Positions 36,015 to 45,594 of a DNA stretch of 64,000 nucleotides are shown here, in pieces. A program made the translations under genes and the position numbers. The DNA comes from Egibacter rhizosphaerae (lineage in GTDB: Bacteria; Actinomycetota; Nitriliruptoria; Euzebyales; Egibacteraceae), in the NCBI RefSeq assembly GCF_004322855.1, contig NZ_CP036402.1, positions 806,001 through 870,000 of the forward strand. The letters run 5' to 3'. The first letter of the stretch is position 1. The number at the start of each line of letters is the position of its first letter. The notes under the pieces are model-generated. The model searched no databases. It had not been told where the DNA came from and saw only the letters and a program-made list of their open reading frames with translations.

Positions 36015-37152
36015 CTAGACATGACCCTCACCGACGCGCTCCTGTTGCTCGCCGCGTGCCTTCCACTGCAGGAAGGCCTCGATGAAGGCGTCCAGGTCGC
36101 CGTCGAGCACCGCGTCCGTGTTCCCCGTCTCGTGACCCGTCCGCAGGTCCTTGACCATCTGGTACGGGTGCAGCACGTAGGAGCGGATCTGGCTACCCCA
36201 CGCGACGTCGGCCTGTTCCCCGCGCACCGCATCGATCTCGGCCTGACGCTCCGCACGGGCACGCTCGGCGAGCTTCGCCTTGAGCAGGTTCATCGCGACG
36301 GTCTTGTTCTGCAGCTGTGACTTCTGGTCCTGGCACTGCACCACGATGCCGGTGGGCAAATGGTTGATCCGCACCGCGCTGTCGGTCGTGTTGACCGACT
36401 GTCCGCCGGGCCCCGAGCTGCGGAAAGTGTCGATGCGCAACTCCTCCTCGGGCACCTCGACGTGATCGTCGACGGCTTCGAAGACCGGGATCACGTCGAC
36501 GCTCGCGAAGGCGGTGTGCCGCCGCTTCTGCGAGTCAAACGGGCTGATGCGGACGAGGCGGTGCACCCCTCGCTCGGCCTGGAGCAGCCCGTAGGCGCGG
36601 TCACCGTGCACCGTGAAGGTCGCGCTGCGGATCCCGGCCTCGTCGCCGTGCTGCACATCGTGGACGTCGACCCCGAAGCCCCGGTGCTCGCACCAGCGCA
36701 GCAGCATGCGCTGGAGCATCTCGGCCCAGTCCTGGCTATCGGTGCCCCCGGCGCCGGCGTGGACCGTCACCACCCCATCACGATGGTCGTACTCGCCGGA
36801 CAGGAGGACGCGCAGCTCCAGCTCGGCGATCTCCCGCTCGAGTGCGGCGACCCCTTGCGCGACCTCGACCGCCGCGTCCTCGTCGTTCTCCTCACGGGCC
36901 AGCTGCTCGAGCGTCTCGAGATCGGCGAGCTTCTGCGCGAACGCGTCGTACCGACCGAGGTCGTCCTCCAGCCGCCGGAGCTCGGTCATGACCCGTTGGG
37001 CACGTGCTTGATCGTCCCACAGGGCGGGATCGCCGGCCTCGCCCTGAAGTTCGGTCAGTCGGCGGCGCTTGCCGTCGACGTCAAAGATACTCCTTCACGC
37101 CGGCGAGCTTCTGGGCGTAGACGGCGAGCGCCTGGCGGGACTCGGTGGTCAC
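36015..37152 (-). CDS. prfB: Peptide chain release factor 2, made by programmed +1 frameshifting
   Basis: The gene starts at GTG 37152 (AGGAAGGA upstream), reads 23 codons (TTESRQALAVYAQKLAGVKEYL) and meets an in-frame TGA at 37083-37081. A +1 shift on CTT TGA continues as DVDGKRRRLTELQGEAGDPALWDD and gives a protein of about 378 residues. The anticodon-like SPF motif (RISPFDSQKRRHTAF) and the GGQ catalytic loop (SSGPGGQSVNTTDSAVRI) are present. RF2 recognises TGA and TAA, so it controls its own synthesis through the TGA. It must not be read as a pseudogene. Confidence 0.95.
37081..37095 (-). promoter_or_regulatory. prfB frameshift site
   Basis: On the minus strand the sequence is AAGGAGTATCTTTGA. 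An internal Shine-Dalgarno-like AGGAG stands three bases before the slippery CTT TGA. This is the classic RF2 autoregulation signal. Confidence 0.95.
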
Positions 37153-37391
37153 GTCGGTTCCTTCCTGACGGCTTCCGCTCCGTCGCGCCCGAGAGCACGC
37201 GCACCCGGACCCACGGCGCAACCGCTGATGATAGCGACGACGAGCCCGCCCGGGCCGCCACGGCCCGCCGCCCCACCCGTCCGGCGGGCCGCATCGAGAA
37301 CGGGTCGCGACCGTGGGCTACGATGCGCGTGCCCCGAACCGGACACGGTCGCGGGTTGACTCTTCGATCGGGTGGGCCCGGGAGGACGTCT

Positions 37392-38096
37392 GTGACACCC
37401 CTCATCGACGCGACCGAGATGTACCTGCGAACGGTGTGGGAGCTCGAGGAGGAGGGCATCACACCGATCCGCGCCCGGCTCGTGGAGCGGCTCGGCCTCT
37501 CGGCCCCCGCCGTCAGCGAAACCGTGACCCGGCTGGAGGCCGAGGGGCTCATGCGCATGGCCGCAGACCGCACCCTCGGGCTCACCGAGAAGGGGCGCGA
37601 GATCGCGATGAGCGTCATGCGCAAGCACCGGCTGGCCGAGCGGCTCATCGTCGACGTCATCGGGGTCGAGTGGGAGCTGTCGCACAACGAGGCCTGCCGC
37701 TGGGAGCACGTGATCAGCGATCACGTGGAGCAGCGCATCGCCGAGTTGCTCGGGGAACCCGATCGCTGCCCCCACGGCAATCCGATCCCCTCCCCCGGCG
37801 ACGAGGAACGGGCCGCCGACACGGTGCACCCACCTGCCCGGGCCGGCCTCTCGACCCTCGCCGAGGCGGCGCGCAAGGTGCAACGGGCTCGCATCGCTCG
37901 GATCAGCGAGATGCTCCAGGGCGATGTCCCGACGATGAGCGACTTCGTCCGCCACGGCATCGTGCCGGGCGCCCGCGTCGAGCTGTCCTCCGGCCCGACC
38001 GGCGTGACACTGCGCCCGCTCGACGGGGAAGCCGTCGAAGCGCTCGCGCTCGCGCCCGATGCCGCCGAGCTCGTCTACGTCGAGAGGCTCGACTAA
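37392..38096 (+). CDS. ideR: DtxR/IdeR-family metal-dependent repressor
   Basis: A 234-residue regulator. The winged helix reads TEMYLRTVWELEEEGITPIRARLVERLGLSAPAVSETVTRLEAEGL. The metal-binding and dimerisation domain follows (VMRKHRLAERLIVDVIGVEWELSHNEACRWEHVISDHVEQR), with the HNEACRWEH ligands, and a C-terminal SH3-like domain closes it. Similarity to actinobacterial IdeR is strong through GNPIP. It probably represses iron uptake with Fe(II) bound. The start is GTG 37392, with GGGAGGA upstream. It is divergent from prfB. Confidence 0.9.
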   Translation: MTPLIDATEMYLRTVWELEEEGITPIRARLVERLGLSAPAVSETVTRLEAEGLMRMAADRTLGLTEKGREIAMSVMRKHRLAERLIVDVIGVEWELSHNEACRWEHVISDHVEQRIAELLGEPDRCPHGNPIPSPGDEERAADTVHPPARAGLSTLAEAARKVQRARIARISEMLQGDVPTMSDFVRHGIVPGARVELSSGPTGVTLRPLDGEAVEALALAPDAAELVYVERLD

Positions 38097-38176
38097 CGGC
38101 TGTACAGGTCCCGGTGAGCAACGTAAGCTGACGGGGTGTGGCCCGGGCCGGACCGGTGCCAGGGGGAAGGCTGCCC

Positions 38177-38761
38177 GTGACCTCGCCATACGCTCGCGTG
38201 ACCGAGCTCCGCGCCGTCGACGATCCCGCCGCCACGCCGCAGCAACTCGCCTCGCTCCTCGAGAGGTGGAATCCCACCGACGAGCGCGAAGCGAGCGCCC
38301 TCGAACGCTTCCGGACGGCGCTGGCCACCCTGACACGCCCGTTCGACCGCGAGGCCGACCCCGTCCACGTCACCGCCTCCGGGCTCGTGATCGGGCCGCG
38401 CGGAGTGCTGTTGCACCGCCACAAGCGCACCGGGGCCTGGATGCAGCCCGGCGGGCACATCGATCACGGAGAGGTCCCCTCCCAAGCAGCGGCGCGGGAG
38501 ACCACCGAGGAGACCGGGGTGACCGTCACGCACCCGAGCGGCGGTCCCCGCCCGGTCCACCTCGACGTGCACGACGTCGTGGTCACCGGCCACGTTCACC
38601 TCGATCTGCGCTACCTGCTCGTCGCGGACGCCGGCAGCTCGGACGAGCCGGCGCCACCGCCGGACGAGAGCCCGGAAGTGGCGTGGTTCTCGTGGGACCA
38701 GGCCATCGCCATGGCCGACCCCGGGCTGATCGGCGCGCTGCGGCTCCTGCGGCCCGCCTAA
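38177..38761 (+). CDS. NUDIX hydrolase
   Basis: A 194-residue protein with a complete Nudix box, GHIDHGEVPSQAAARETTEETGV, matching Gx5Ex7REUxEExGU. It should hydrolyse a nucleoside diphosphate derivative; the substrate is not predictable. The N-terminal 45 residues form a helical extension. I preferred GTG 38177 (MTSPYARV), with GGGGGAAGG six bases upstream, over an earlier GTG at 38138. Confidence 0.88.
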   Translation: MTSPYARVTELRAVDDPAATPQQLASLLERWNPTDEREASALERFRTALATLTRPFDREADPVHVTASGLVIGPRGVLLHRHKRTGAWMQPGGHIDHGEVPSQAAARETTEETGVTVTHPSGGPRPVHLDVHDVVVTGHVHLDLRYLLVADAGSSDEPAPPPDESPEVAWFSWDQAIAMADPGLIGALRLLRPA

Positions 38762-38786
38762 GCAAGGCGGCGGACGAACGCACGGC

Positions 38787-39509
38787 CTACGTGGCGCGGC
38801 CCTGGTCGGCGAGCCCGTCGACCCAGTCGCCGACCACCTCCGCGACCTCGCGGTGCACGTCCGCGGTGGCGCGCCCGTCACGACGCCGAGGCTCGAACCC
38901 GTGATCGGCCCCGGCGACGACGTGCACGCTGGTGCGTCGGGCCTCGAGGTGCGCGGCACGCTCGGCCTCGAGGGTCGCGAGGTCGCACAGCCGGTCGCGA
39001 TCGCCCTGGACGAACAGGCTCGGCACACGCAGGTCCGGCCAGTGGGCGGTTCGCAGCCGCTCCCGCGGGACCGGCTCGGCGTCGCGCAGGGGACGGGCCG
39101 GATGGAGCGGATAGGCGAGCAGGGCCACCCCGGCGACTCCCGCGACCGGCTCGTCCTCGTCGCTGGCGATCAGGCTCGCGACCCGACCGCCCATCGACCG
39201 GCCGCCCAGGATGAGCGGGCGCTCATCGCCGAGGCGTTCGCGCAGGTGGCCCGCCACCTCCGCGAAGACCGCTCCGCATCGCTCGAGGGGGTCAGGGCGG
39301 CCGCGACCCGCCTCGGTGTAGGCGAACTGGAGGACCAGCGTCGGGTGACCCCTCGCGGCGAGGCGATCGGCGACGACGGCGAGCGGGGCGTCGTGACGAT
39401 CGGAGCCGGCTCCCGGCGCGAGGACGACGGCGAGCTCACCGCGGTCGCCGAGGGGCCGGCGAGCCGTGGCCGTGACCGCTGGCACGGCTTGCGGCCCGAA
39501 GACGGGCAC
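38787..39509 (-). CDS. Alpha/beta hydrolase of the KANL3/Tex30-like group
   Basis: A 240-residue hydrolase. The strand and turn LAVVLAPGAGSDRHD is followed by the nucleophile elbow LILGGRSMGGRVAS (Ser in GRSMGG), Asp in LFVQGDRDRLCD and His in VVAGADHGFEP. The catalytic triad is complete. The substrate is unknown. GTG 39509 has GGAGG eight bases upstream and fits better than longer readings. Confidence 0.82.
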   Translation of the reverse strand: MPVFGPQAVPAVTATARRPLGDRGELAVVLAPGAGSDRHDAPLAVVADRLAARGHPTLVLQFAYTEAGRGRPDPLERCGAVFAEVAGHLRERLGDERPLILGGRSMGGRVASLIASDEDEPVAGVAGVALLAYPLHPARPLRDAEPVPRERLRTAHWPDLRVPSLFVQGDRDRLCDLATLEAERAAHLEARRTSVHVVAGADHGFEPRRRDGRATADVHREVAEVVGDWVDGLADQGRAT

Positions 39510-39573
39510 GTGCCAGTCCTCCGGGGCGGTGGGTCGGGTGGGCACGCCCGGGAAGGCTACTCGGCGGGTGCTG

Positions 39574-40392
39574 ATGCGCGACACTGGCGAGGTGTCGAGC
39601 AAGACCGCACCCCGCAGACAACCGGAGCCCGCTTCTGCTGCCCGCACCCGGCGTGACGCCGCCACCGGCCGCACGCGCCGGCGCACGGGCTGGGTCATGC
39701 GTGCCGTCCTCGTGGCGATCGTGCTGCTCGCGGGCTACGTGGTGGTCACCGGGGTGCAGGTGTGGTGGTCGACGACGCGGGACGCCGCGCGCTCCGCCGA
39801 CGCCATCGTCGTCCTCGGCGCGGCCCAGTACGACGGGCGTCCGTCCGCCGCCCTGCAGGGGCGACTCGACCACGCCCTCCAGCTCTACGAGGCGGGGTAC
39901 GCGCCGCTCGTGGTCGTCACGGGCGGCCGACAGGCGGGCGATCGGTACACGGAGGCGGCCGCGAGCGCGAACTACCTCGAAGGGCGGGGGATGCCGGGCG
40001 ATGTGATCGAGCGTGAGACGACCGGGGGAACCAGCTACGCCTCGATCGCCGCCACCGCCCGGTTCCTGGCCGACGAGGGGCTCGACCGGGTCCTGCTCGT
40101 CTCGGACCCGTTCCACAACCACCGGATCCGCGCGATCGCTCGCGAGGTCGGGCTCGACGCCCACGTGTCGGCGACCACCGCGAGCCCGTTCTCCGGCGTC
40201 AACGAGTTGCGCCAGCTGGCTCGCGAGACCGTCGCCGTATCCCTCGGTCGCGTGATCGGTTATCGGCGGCTCGATCAGCTCGGGTTGCGCCTGCGCCAGC
40301 TGGGCGCCGAAGAACTCGAGGAGGAGGCCGGCGACCTCCCCGGGGACGACGCCCGAGGCGAGCGGCAGGAGCCCACCGGGGAGGCCTCGTGA
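39574..40392 (+). CDS. YdcF/SanA-like DUF218 protein, membrane-anchored
   Basis: About 272 residues. A basic N-terminus and one helix (VMRAVLVAIVLLAGYVVVTGV) lead into a DUF218 domain: ADAIVVLGAAQYDGRPSAALQGRLDHALQLYEAGYAPLVVVTGG, then GGTSYASIAATARFL and LLVSDPFHNHR. The family is linked to cell-envelope integrity, with unclear biochemistry. The start could be ATG 39574 or GTG 39592. The UppP-like gene follows after 25 bases, so an envelope operon is likely. Confidence 0.82.
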   Translation: MRDTGEVSSKTAPRRQPEPASAARTRRDAATGRTRRRTGWVMRAVLVAIVLLAGYVVVTGVQVWWSTTRDAARSADAIVVLGAAQYDGRPSAALQGRLDHALQLYEAGYAPLVVVTGGRQAGDRYTEAAASANYLEGRGMPGDVIERETTGGTSYASIAATARFLADEGLDRVLLVSDPFHNHRIRAIAREVGLDAHVSATTASPFSGVNELRQLARETVAVSLGRVIGYRRLDQLGLRLRQLGAEELEEEAGDLPGDDARGERQEPTGEAS

Positions 40393-40417
40393 GGGCCGGT
40401 GCACCGGGGGAGGCTTC

Positions 40418-41278
40418 GTGACGCTCTGGGAGGCGATCATCCTCGGGGCGATCCAGGGCCTGTTCATGTTCGTCCCCGTCAGCTCGACGAGCCATCTGGC
40501 ACTCGCACAGCAGTGGCTCATCGATCGGGGCTCGGCACTCCCCCCGCCGGAGTCGCCCGAGATGATCCTGTTCGACCTCGTCGTGCACGTCGGCACGATG
40601 GTGTCGGTGGCGCTCGTGCTGCGACGCAGCCTGGGACGCTTGCTCGTCGGAGCCAGCGCGGACGTGGGTGGCCTGCTGGGCACGCGGGAGGGCCGCCGGG
40701 GACGCTACCTGCGCCTCGTCGGCATGGGCCTCTTGTCCGTGGCGACCACCGGCGCCATCGGGGTGGTCGTCCTGCAGACCGGCACGGGCGTGTTCGGCGC
40801 GCCCCCCATCATCGCGGGCAACCTCGCCCTGACGGGCGCGATCCTCTGGTGGACCGACACGGTCGGCCCGCGCTGGCGGGGACTCGACGGCATCACCCCG
40901 CTCGTCGCGATCGGGATCGGGGCCGCCCAGGGAATCGCGCTGCTGCCGGGGCTGTCACGCAGCGGGCTCACGATCGCCTGCGCCCTGCTGCTGGGCCTAC
41001 GCCGCCGCTGGGCGGCAGAGTTCAGCTTCTTCGTGGCCATCCCCACGATCGTCGCCGCATCCGGCGTGCAGGCCCTGCTCGTCGCGCGCGAAGGAGAGCC
41101 GCTGCTCGTCGACGCGGGCGCGTTCGCCGTGGGCTTCGTGATCGCCGCCGCCGTCGGCGCGGTCGCGCTCTGGGGGGTGCTGCGCCTGCTGTACCGCGCG
41201 CGATTCCGGGTGTTCAGCATCTACGTCTGGATCCTCGCCGTCCTCGTCGCCAGCGGCGTGGTGGTCTCGACCCACTAG
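40418..41278 (+). CDS. uppP: UppP/BacA-like undecaprenyl-diphosphatase with altered active-site motif
   Basis: A 286-residue integral membrane protein of the BacA fold. The second catalytic motif is intact (LLPGLSRSGLTIACALLLGLRRRWAAEFSFF). The first, normally QGxTEFLPVSSSGH, reads IQGLFMFVPVSSTSH, so the glutamate of the (E/Q)xxxE pair is Met. It should dephosphorylate undecaprenyl pyrophosphate during cell-wall synthesis, but activity is less certain with this change. The GTG start follows GGGGGAGG. It overlaps the convergent acyltransferase gene by 4 bases. Confidence 0.78.
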   Translation: MTLWEAIILGAIQGLFMFVPVSSTSHLALAQQWLIDRGSALPPPESPEMILFDLVVHVGTMVSVALVLRRSLGRLLVGASADVGGLLGTREGRRGRYLRLVGMGLLSVATTGAIGVVVLQTGTGVFGAPPIIAGNLALTGAILWWTDTVGPRWRGLDGITPLVAIGIGAAQGIALLPGLSRSGLTIACALLLGLRRRWAAEFSFFVAIPTIVAASGVQALLVAREGEPLLVDAGAFAVGFVIAAAVGAVALWGVLRLLYRARFRVFSIYVWILAVLVASGVVVSTH

Positions 41279-42711
41279 GCCTCCCCCGACCGATCCCTCG
41301 GGCCTGCGCGGACACGACGCCGGGACGCCCCCCGGTCGCTCCCCAGGGCGGCCAGCACGCGGCGGGTGTGGCGCCCGCCCAGTACACCCAGGGCGGCCAT
41401 GCCGACCAACAGGGCCACGAGCGGCCCGACCGGCAGCCGCAGGGGCCCCTCCGGGTCGGTGAGCCCACCGACGATCAGCCATCCGAGCGAGGCACTCGTC
41501 ACCACCACCGCGGCGGCGGTCTTCACGGCAGCCGCGCGTGGCGGGAGCGTGCTCCGCGGCGCGTCCCCGACCCGCTCGAAGCGCCCGAACACCGCGACGA
41601 GGGGGACGAGCACGGCGACGCACGCGGCGAGCCACAGCGGGCGCGTCGCCCACCAGGTCGCGTCGATCTCGGCGGCGAGCGGCCACGGCTCGAACACGAC
41701 CGCGACCGTCGAGACGGTGAGCATGGCGGTCTGGTGCCACAGGAAGACGGTCATGAGCCGCGACCCGAGCAAGGCGACCGCCCCCCAGGGGCGCAGCCGC
41801 TCGAGCCAGCCTTCGACCGGGACGCGTGCCACGAGGGCGACCCCGAGCTGGGCGACGCCGAGCGCGAACAGCGCGATCGTCGGCGGCGTGCTGTTGGAGA
41901 GCTCCTCGCCCGGTACCTGCACCATCGAGCGGGGGTAGCCCGCCAGGACGAGGCCGCCCAGTACCACGAGCGCGCCGAGCACGAGCGCCGCTCGGGAGAC
42001 GCCACGCTGTGGGACCTGCCCGTCGCACCACCTGAAGCCCAGCTGGTGGACCGCCACCCACACGAACACGAAGTTCAGCGTCGCGAACAGGGGTTCGCCC
42101 CCCATCTCCGGCACCCAGGCGAGCGCCGCGGGCTCCGCGAACCGCAGCCCGTCGACCACCGTGGCCGCTGCGACGAGCGCGACGAGGACGCGGTGGTCGC
42201 CTCGGTCGGCGACCACCGGAGTCAGCGCGGTGACCAGCAAGTACGCCGCGAGGAACCACGCCGGGATGATGGCCGTCTCGGTGCTGAACGCGAGCACGTC
42301 GTCGCGGCCGGCCAACCGCAGGATCGCGGCGAGCACGAGCCACAGGACGAGCAGCGGGACGAGGGGACGCAACAGGCGACGTGCACGCGTCCGGGTCCAG
42401 GCGACGGCGCCCGTTCCCCGCTCACGCGCACGCCGCCAGGACCGCAGATTGAGGACGCCGCCCACGATGAAGAAGAGCGGCATCACCTGGAAGATCCACG
42501 ACGCCCACTGTGTCCACGGTTCGGCGACCAACAAGTAGTCGGACCGCATTTCCCCGTCCTGCTCGGTGACCACGCGGACGAGCCAGTGTCCGAGGACGAC
42601 CAGGGAGATCGCGACGACTCGCAGAAAGTCCAGGTAACGCTCACGGTCCGTCGAGGTCCGCTCGGCGATCCGTTCGGCGGCCAGGTCGAAGCGACGCAAC
42701 ATCCTCGGCAC
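41275..42711 (-). CDS. Acyltransferase 3 family membrane protein
   Basis: A 478-residue protein with about ten membrane helices. The N-terminal YLDFLRVVAISLVVLGHWLVR carries the family His at the end of helix 1 and is followed by MPLFFIVGGVLNLRSW. Such proteins move acyl groups onto exported sugars or peptidoglycan. The C-terminal tail is Arg-rich and cytoplasmic. Either GTG 42711 or ATG 42702 may be the start. The substrate cannot be read from the sequence. Confidence 0.82.
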   Translation of the reverse strand: MPRMLRRFDLAAERIAERTSTDRERYLDFLRVVAISLVVLGHWLVRVVTEQDGEMRSDYLLVAEPWTQWASWIFQVMPLFFIVGGVLNLRSWRRARERGTGAVAWTRTRARRLLRPLVPLLVLWLVLAAILRLAGRDDVLAFSTETAIIPAWFLAAYLLVTALTPVVADRGDHRVLVALVAAATVVDGLRFAEPAALAWVPEMGGEPLFATLNFVFVWVAVHQLGFRWCDGQVPQRGVSRAALVLGALVVLGGLVLAGYPRSMVQVPGEELSNSTPPTIALFALGVAQLGVALVARVPVEGWLERLRPWGAVALLGSRLMTVFLWHQTAMLTVSTVAVVFEPWPLAAEIDATWWATRPLWLAACVAVLVPLVAVFGRFERVGDAPRSTLPPRAAAVKTAAAVVVTSASLGWLIVGGLTDPEGPLRLPVGPLVALLVGMAALGVLGGRHTRRVLAALGSDRGASRRRVRAGPRDRSGEA

Positions 42712-42918
42712 CCTCGTGCCCTCGGGTCACGGAGGCTCGCGGACGAGTTCGCGAGGTGTTCCCGTACGGCCGCCCCACGGTTCCCGCCCCGCGAGGGATC
42801 GATGCCTGCGCCGTCGGGACCCCACCGAACCGCTCCCTTGGGCGGCATTGGCCGTGACCGGCGGCCCCCCGATAGGCTTCGGGCCGAGAGTGCAGGACGT
42901 CGACGGCAACGGACAGAC

Positions 42919-44028
42919 ATGCATCCCCCCGACCGAATCCTCATGGGCCCCGGCCCCAGCGATGTGCATCCCCGGGTCCTGCAGTCACTGGGCCATCCCC
43001 TCATCGGCCATCTCGACCCGGACTTCACCCCGCTCCTCGACCGCGTGGGCGAGCAACTCCGCACCCTGTTCGGCACCTCCAACCGGGTGACCTTCCCGGT
43101 GTCGGGCACGGGCAGTGCCGGGATGGAGGCCACGGTCGTCAACCTCGTCGAGCCCGGCGACGACGTCGTGGTGGGCGTCAACGGGGTCTTCGGTGGGCGC
43201 ATCGCCGAGGTCGCGCGCCGAGCGGGCGCGAACGTGCACACGGTCGAGGCGCCGTGGGGACGGATCATCGATCCGCAGGCCTTCCTCGAGGAGGTCCGGA
43301 AACGCCGTCCCGCCGTCGCCGCGCTCGTCCACGCCGAGACCTCCACCGGCGCGCACCAGCCGGTCGCGGAGATCGGGGAGGCCCTGCGTGGTGAGGACAC
43401 GCTGCTGCTGCTCGACTGCGTCACGAGCCTCGCGGGGGTCGAGGTGGCGGTCGACGCATGGGGGGTCGATGCCGGCTACTCAGGGACCCAGAAGTGCCTG
43501 TCGGTCCCGCCAGGCCTCTCACCCGTCACCTTCAGCGACCGCGCGGTCGCCAAGGTCCGCGGCCGGGCCTCGCCGGTGCAGTCGTGGTACCTCGATCTCA
43601 CGCTGTTGCTCGGCTACCTGGACGCCGAGGGCGGGCGCACGTACCACCACACCGCACCGGTGTCGATGATCTACGGCCTTGCGGAGGGACTCGACCTCGT
43701 GCTCGAGGAGGGGGTCGACGCACGGATCGCCCGGCACGCGCACCTCGGTGGCCTGCTGCAGGACGGACTCACCCAGCTGGGACTGCCGCTGCTCGCCCAG
43801 GAGGGTCACCGCCTCCCGCAGCTGACGACCGTGGGCCTGCCCGACGGTGTCGATGAGGCCGCGTGGCGGGCTCGCCTGCTGAAGGAGTACGGCATCGAGG
43901 TGGGCGGCGGGCTCGGCGACTTCGCCGGGCGGGCGTGGCGGATCGGCCTCATGGGCCACTCGTGCGACGAACGCAACGTCCGGCTCCTGCTGGCCGCCCT
44001 CGAGCGCCTGCTCGACGAGACCCGCTGA
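42919..44028 (+). CDS. Class V aminotransferase (alanine-glyoxylate / serine-pyruvate type)
   Basis: A 369-residue PLP enzyme. It starts with ILMGPGPSDVHPRVLQSLGHPLIGHLDPDF, characteristic of the AGXT/serine-glyoxylate group. The PLP-binding Lys is in YSGTQKCLSVPPGLS, the Asp in LLLLDCVTSLAGVEV, and the C-terminal Arg in GRAWRIGLMGHSC. It should transfer the amino group from Ala or Ser to glyoxylate. The ATG 42919 start lacks a strong ribosome site. No pathway partner is adjacent. Confidence 0.88.
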   Translation: MHPPDRILMGPGPSDVHPRVLQSLGHPLIGHLDPDFTPLLDRVGEQLRTLFGTSNRVTFPVSGTGSAGMEATVVNLVEPGDDVVVGVNGVFGGRIAEVARRAGANVHTVEAPWGRIIDPQAFLEEVRKRRPAVAALVHAETSTGAHQPVAEIGEALRGEDTLLLLDCVTSLAGVEVAVDAWGVDAGYSGTQKCLSVPPGLSPVTFSDRAVAKVRGRASPVQSWYLDLTLLLGYLDAEGGRTYHHTAPVSMIYGLAEGLDLVLEEGVDARIARHAHLGGLLQDGLTQLGLPLLAQEGHRLPQLTTVGLPDGVDEAAWRARLLKEYGIEVGGGLGDFAGRAWRIGLMGHSCDERNVRLLLAALERLLDETR

Positions 44029-44032
44029 ACCG

Positions 44033-44464
44033 CTACGCGACCCGGGCCAACTCGACCTGGCGCTGCACCCGCGCGAGGATCGCCTCGAGACCCTGCAGGC
44101 GTAGCGCGCTGATCGTGTCGGCCAGCCCCATCCGCGTGTAGAAGTCGCGGGGCACGGCGAGGACCTCCTCCGGGGTCGCGCCGTTCAATCCCTCGGCGAG
44201 CAGGCCGGCGAAGGCTCGCTGCGTGGGCGCATCCGGGGGACAGTCGAAGTGGATGTGCACGCGCCCCTCGTCGTCGAGTTCGGTCGCGAGGAAGAACGGC
44301 GTCTGGCACTCGGTCACCTGCTCCATCTGGAGAGGCGCGTCCTTGAAGCGCTCCGCCAGCGGTGGCATCCGGTCGCTGTACTCGAGCAGCACCTCGATCC
44401 GCAGCTCCGGCGGGAGCGAGGCGAAGTCCTCCACCACGGCCTCGAGCGGAACTGGAAGGCTCAC
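44033..44464 (-). CDS. sufE: SufE-like cysteine desulfurase partner
   Basis: A 143-residue SufE-fold protein. The sulfur-accepting Cys is in [25 protein letters not shown], and the C-terminal part ([17 protein letters not shown]) matches the family. It accepts sulfur from a cysteine desulfurase for Fe-S assembly. No sufS is nearby, but a two-domain sulfurtransferase is divergently encoded from the same 200-base intergenic region. GTG 44464 has GGGGGAG five bases upstream. Confidence 0.88.
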   Translation of the reverse strand: MSLPVPLEAVVEDFASLPPELRIEVLLEYSDRMPPLAERFKDAPLQMEQVTECQTPFFLATELDDEGRVHIHFDCPPDAPTQRAFAGLLAEGLNGATPEEVLAVPRDFYTRMGLADTISALRLQGLEAILARVQRQVELARVA

Positions 44465-44667
44465 AGGGACTCCCCCTTTCTCGTGCCGACGATGGTGGCG
44501 TCGGGACCGGGTTCCTCCTGTTTCCCGGGTCCCGCCCCCGATACGCAAGGGGCAACGTGGGCACAACCGCACCCGGACCTCACGGTACCGACACGCACGC
44601 GTCCGCGCCTCCCGCCGTCGCCGCGCCGGCCCCGGGGTGCGGGCGCGAACCGACGAAGGAGCCGAGG

Positions 44668-45579
44668 ATGACCGACCACGATCCGACCCCGAAGTTCCAG
44701 GAGTACGCCAGCCCCGGGATGCTCGTGAGCACCGAATGGGTGGTCGAGCGCCTCGACGAGGCCGCCAGCGACGAGCCGGGCCTCGTGCTGGTGGAGAGCA
44801 ACGAGGACGTGCTGCTGTACGACACCGGGCACATCCCCGGCGCGGTCAAGATCGACTGGCACACCGAGTTGCAGGACCCGGTCACCAGGGACTACCTCGA
44901 TGGTGAGGGATTCGCGCGACTCATGCGGAGCAAGGGCATCCACCGCGACGACACCGTGGTGTTCTACGGCGACAACTTCAACTGGTGGGCGGCGTACGCG
45001 CTCTGGGTGTTCGCGCTGTTCGGCCATCCCGACGTGCGCCTGCTGGACGGGGGGCGGCAGAAGTGGGAGGCCGAGGAGCGCCCGCTCACTCGGGAGAAGC
45101 CCCAGCGCCGGGAAAGCGAGTACCCGGTCGTCACTCGCGACGACGAGGCGATCCGAGCTTTCCGCGAGGACGTGGAGGGCCACCTCGACGCCGACCGGCC
45201 GCTCATCGACGTGCGCAGCCCCCAGGAGTACACGGGCGAGCGCACCCACATGCCCGACTACCCGCAGGAGGGCGCGCTCCGCGGTGGGCACATCCCCGGT
45301 GCGGTCAACGTGCCGTGGAAGCAGGCGGCGAACGAGGACGGCACCTTCAAGCCGGTCGAGGCGCTGCGCGAGATCTACGAGGAGCAGCAGGGGTTGTCGG
45401 GCGACGAGGACCCGATCGCCTACTGCCGGATCGGCGAGCGGTCGAGCCACACGTGGTTCGTGCTCCGCCACCTCCTCGGGCACGAACGCGTCCGCAACTA
45501 CGACGGATCGTGGACGGAGTGGGGCAACCTCGTCCGTGCCCCGATCGCCAAGGGGCCCGAGCCGTACGGCGAGGGGTAG
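44668..45579 (+). CDS. Two-domain thiosulfate sulfurtransferase
   Basis: A 303-residue tandem rhodanese. The N-terminal domain ([30 protein letters not shown]) has no catalytic Cys ([10 protein letters not shown] in its loop). The C-terminal one has the active-site loop [13 protein letters not shown]. This is the standard actinobacterial CysA2/SseA-like enzyme, which moves sulfane sulfur from thiosulfate or 3-mercaptopyruvate. It is divergent from sufE, suggesting shared use in sulfur transfer. GAAGGAG precedes ATG 44668. Confidence 0.92.
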   Translation: MTDHDPTPKFQEYASPGMLVSTEWVVERLDEAASDEPGLVLVESNEDVLLYDTGHIPGAVKIDWHTELQDPVTRDYLDGEGFARLMRSKGIHRDDTVVFYGDNFNWWAAYALWVFALFGHPDVRLLDGGRQKWEAEERPLTREKPQRRESEYPVVTRDDEAIRAFREDVEGHLDADRPLIDVRSPQEYTGERTHMPDYPQEGALRGGHIPGAVNVPWKQAANEDGTFKPVEALREIYEEQQGLSGDEDPIAYCRIGERSSHTWFVLRHLLGHERVRNYDGSWTEWGNLVRAPIAKGPEPYGEG

Positions 45580-45594
45580 GTCCCGCCCGCGAAC

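Noticed and set aside
37081-37083. In-frame TGA in prfB as a sign of a pseudogene
   Set aside because: The CTT TGA with AGGAG in front is the conserved programmed frameshift of RF2, and the downstream frame is complete.
36360-37391. N-terminal extension of the DtxR-like protein by over 340 residues
   Set aside because: The extension runs antisense to prfB and has no domain. The family starts exactly at the GTG at 37392 with a good ribosome site.
40399-44028. A 1,209-codon open frame joining the UppP-like, acyltransferase and aminotransferase regions
   Set aside because: Only its last 369 codons are real (the aminotransferase). The upstream part is out of frame with uppP and antisense to the acyltransferase.
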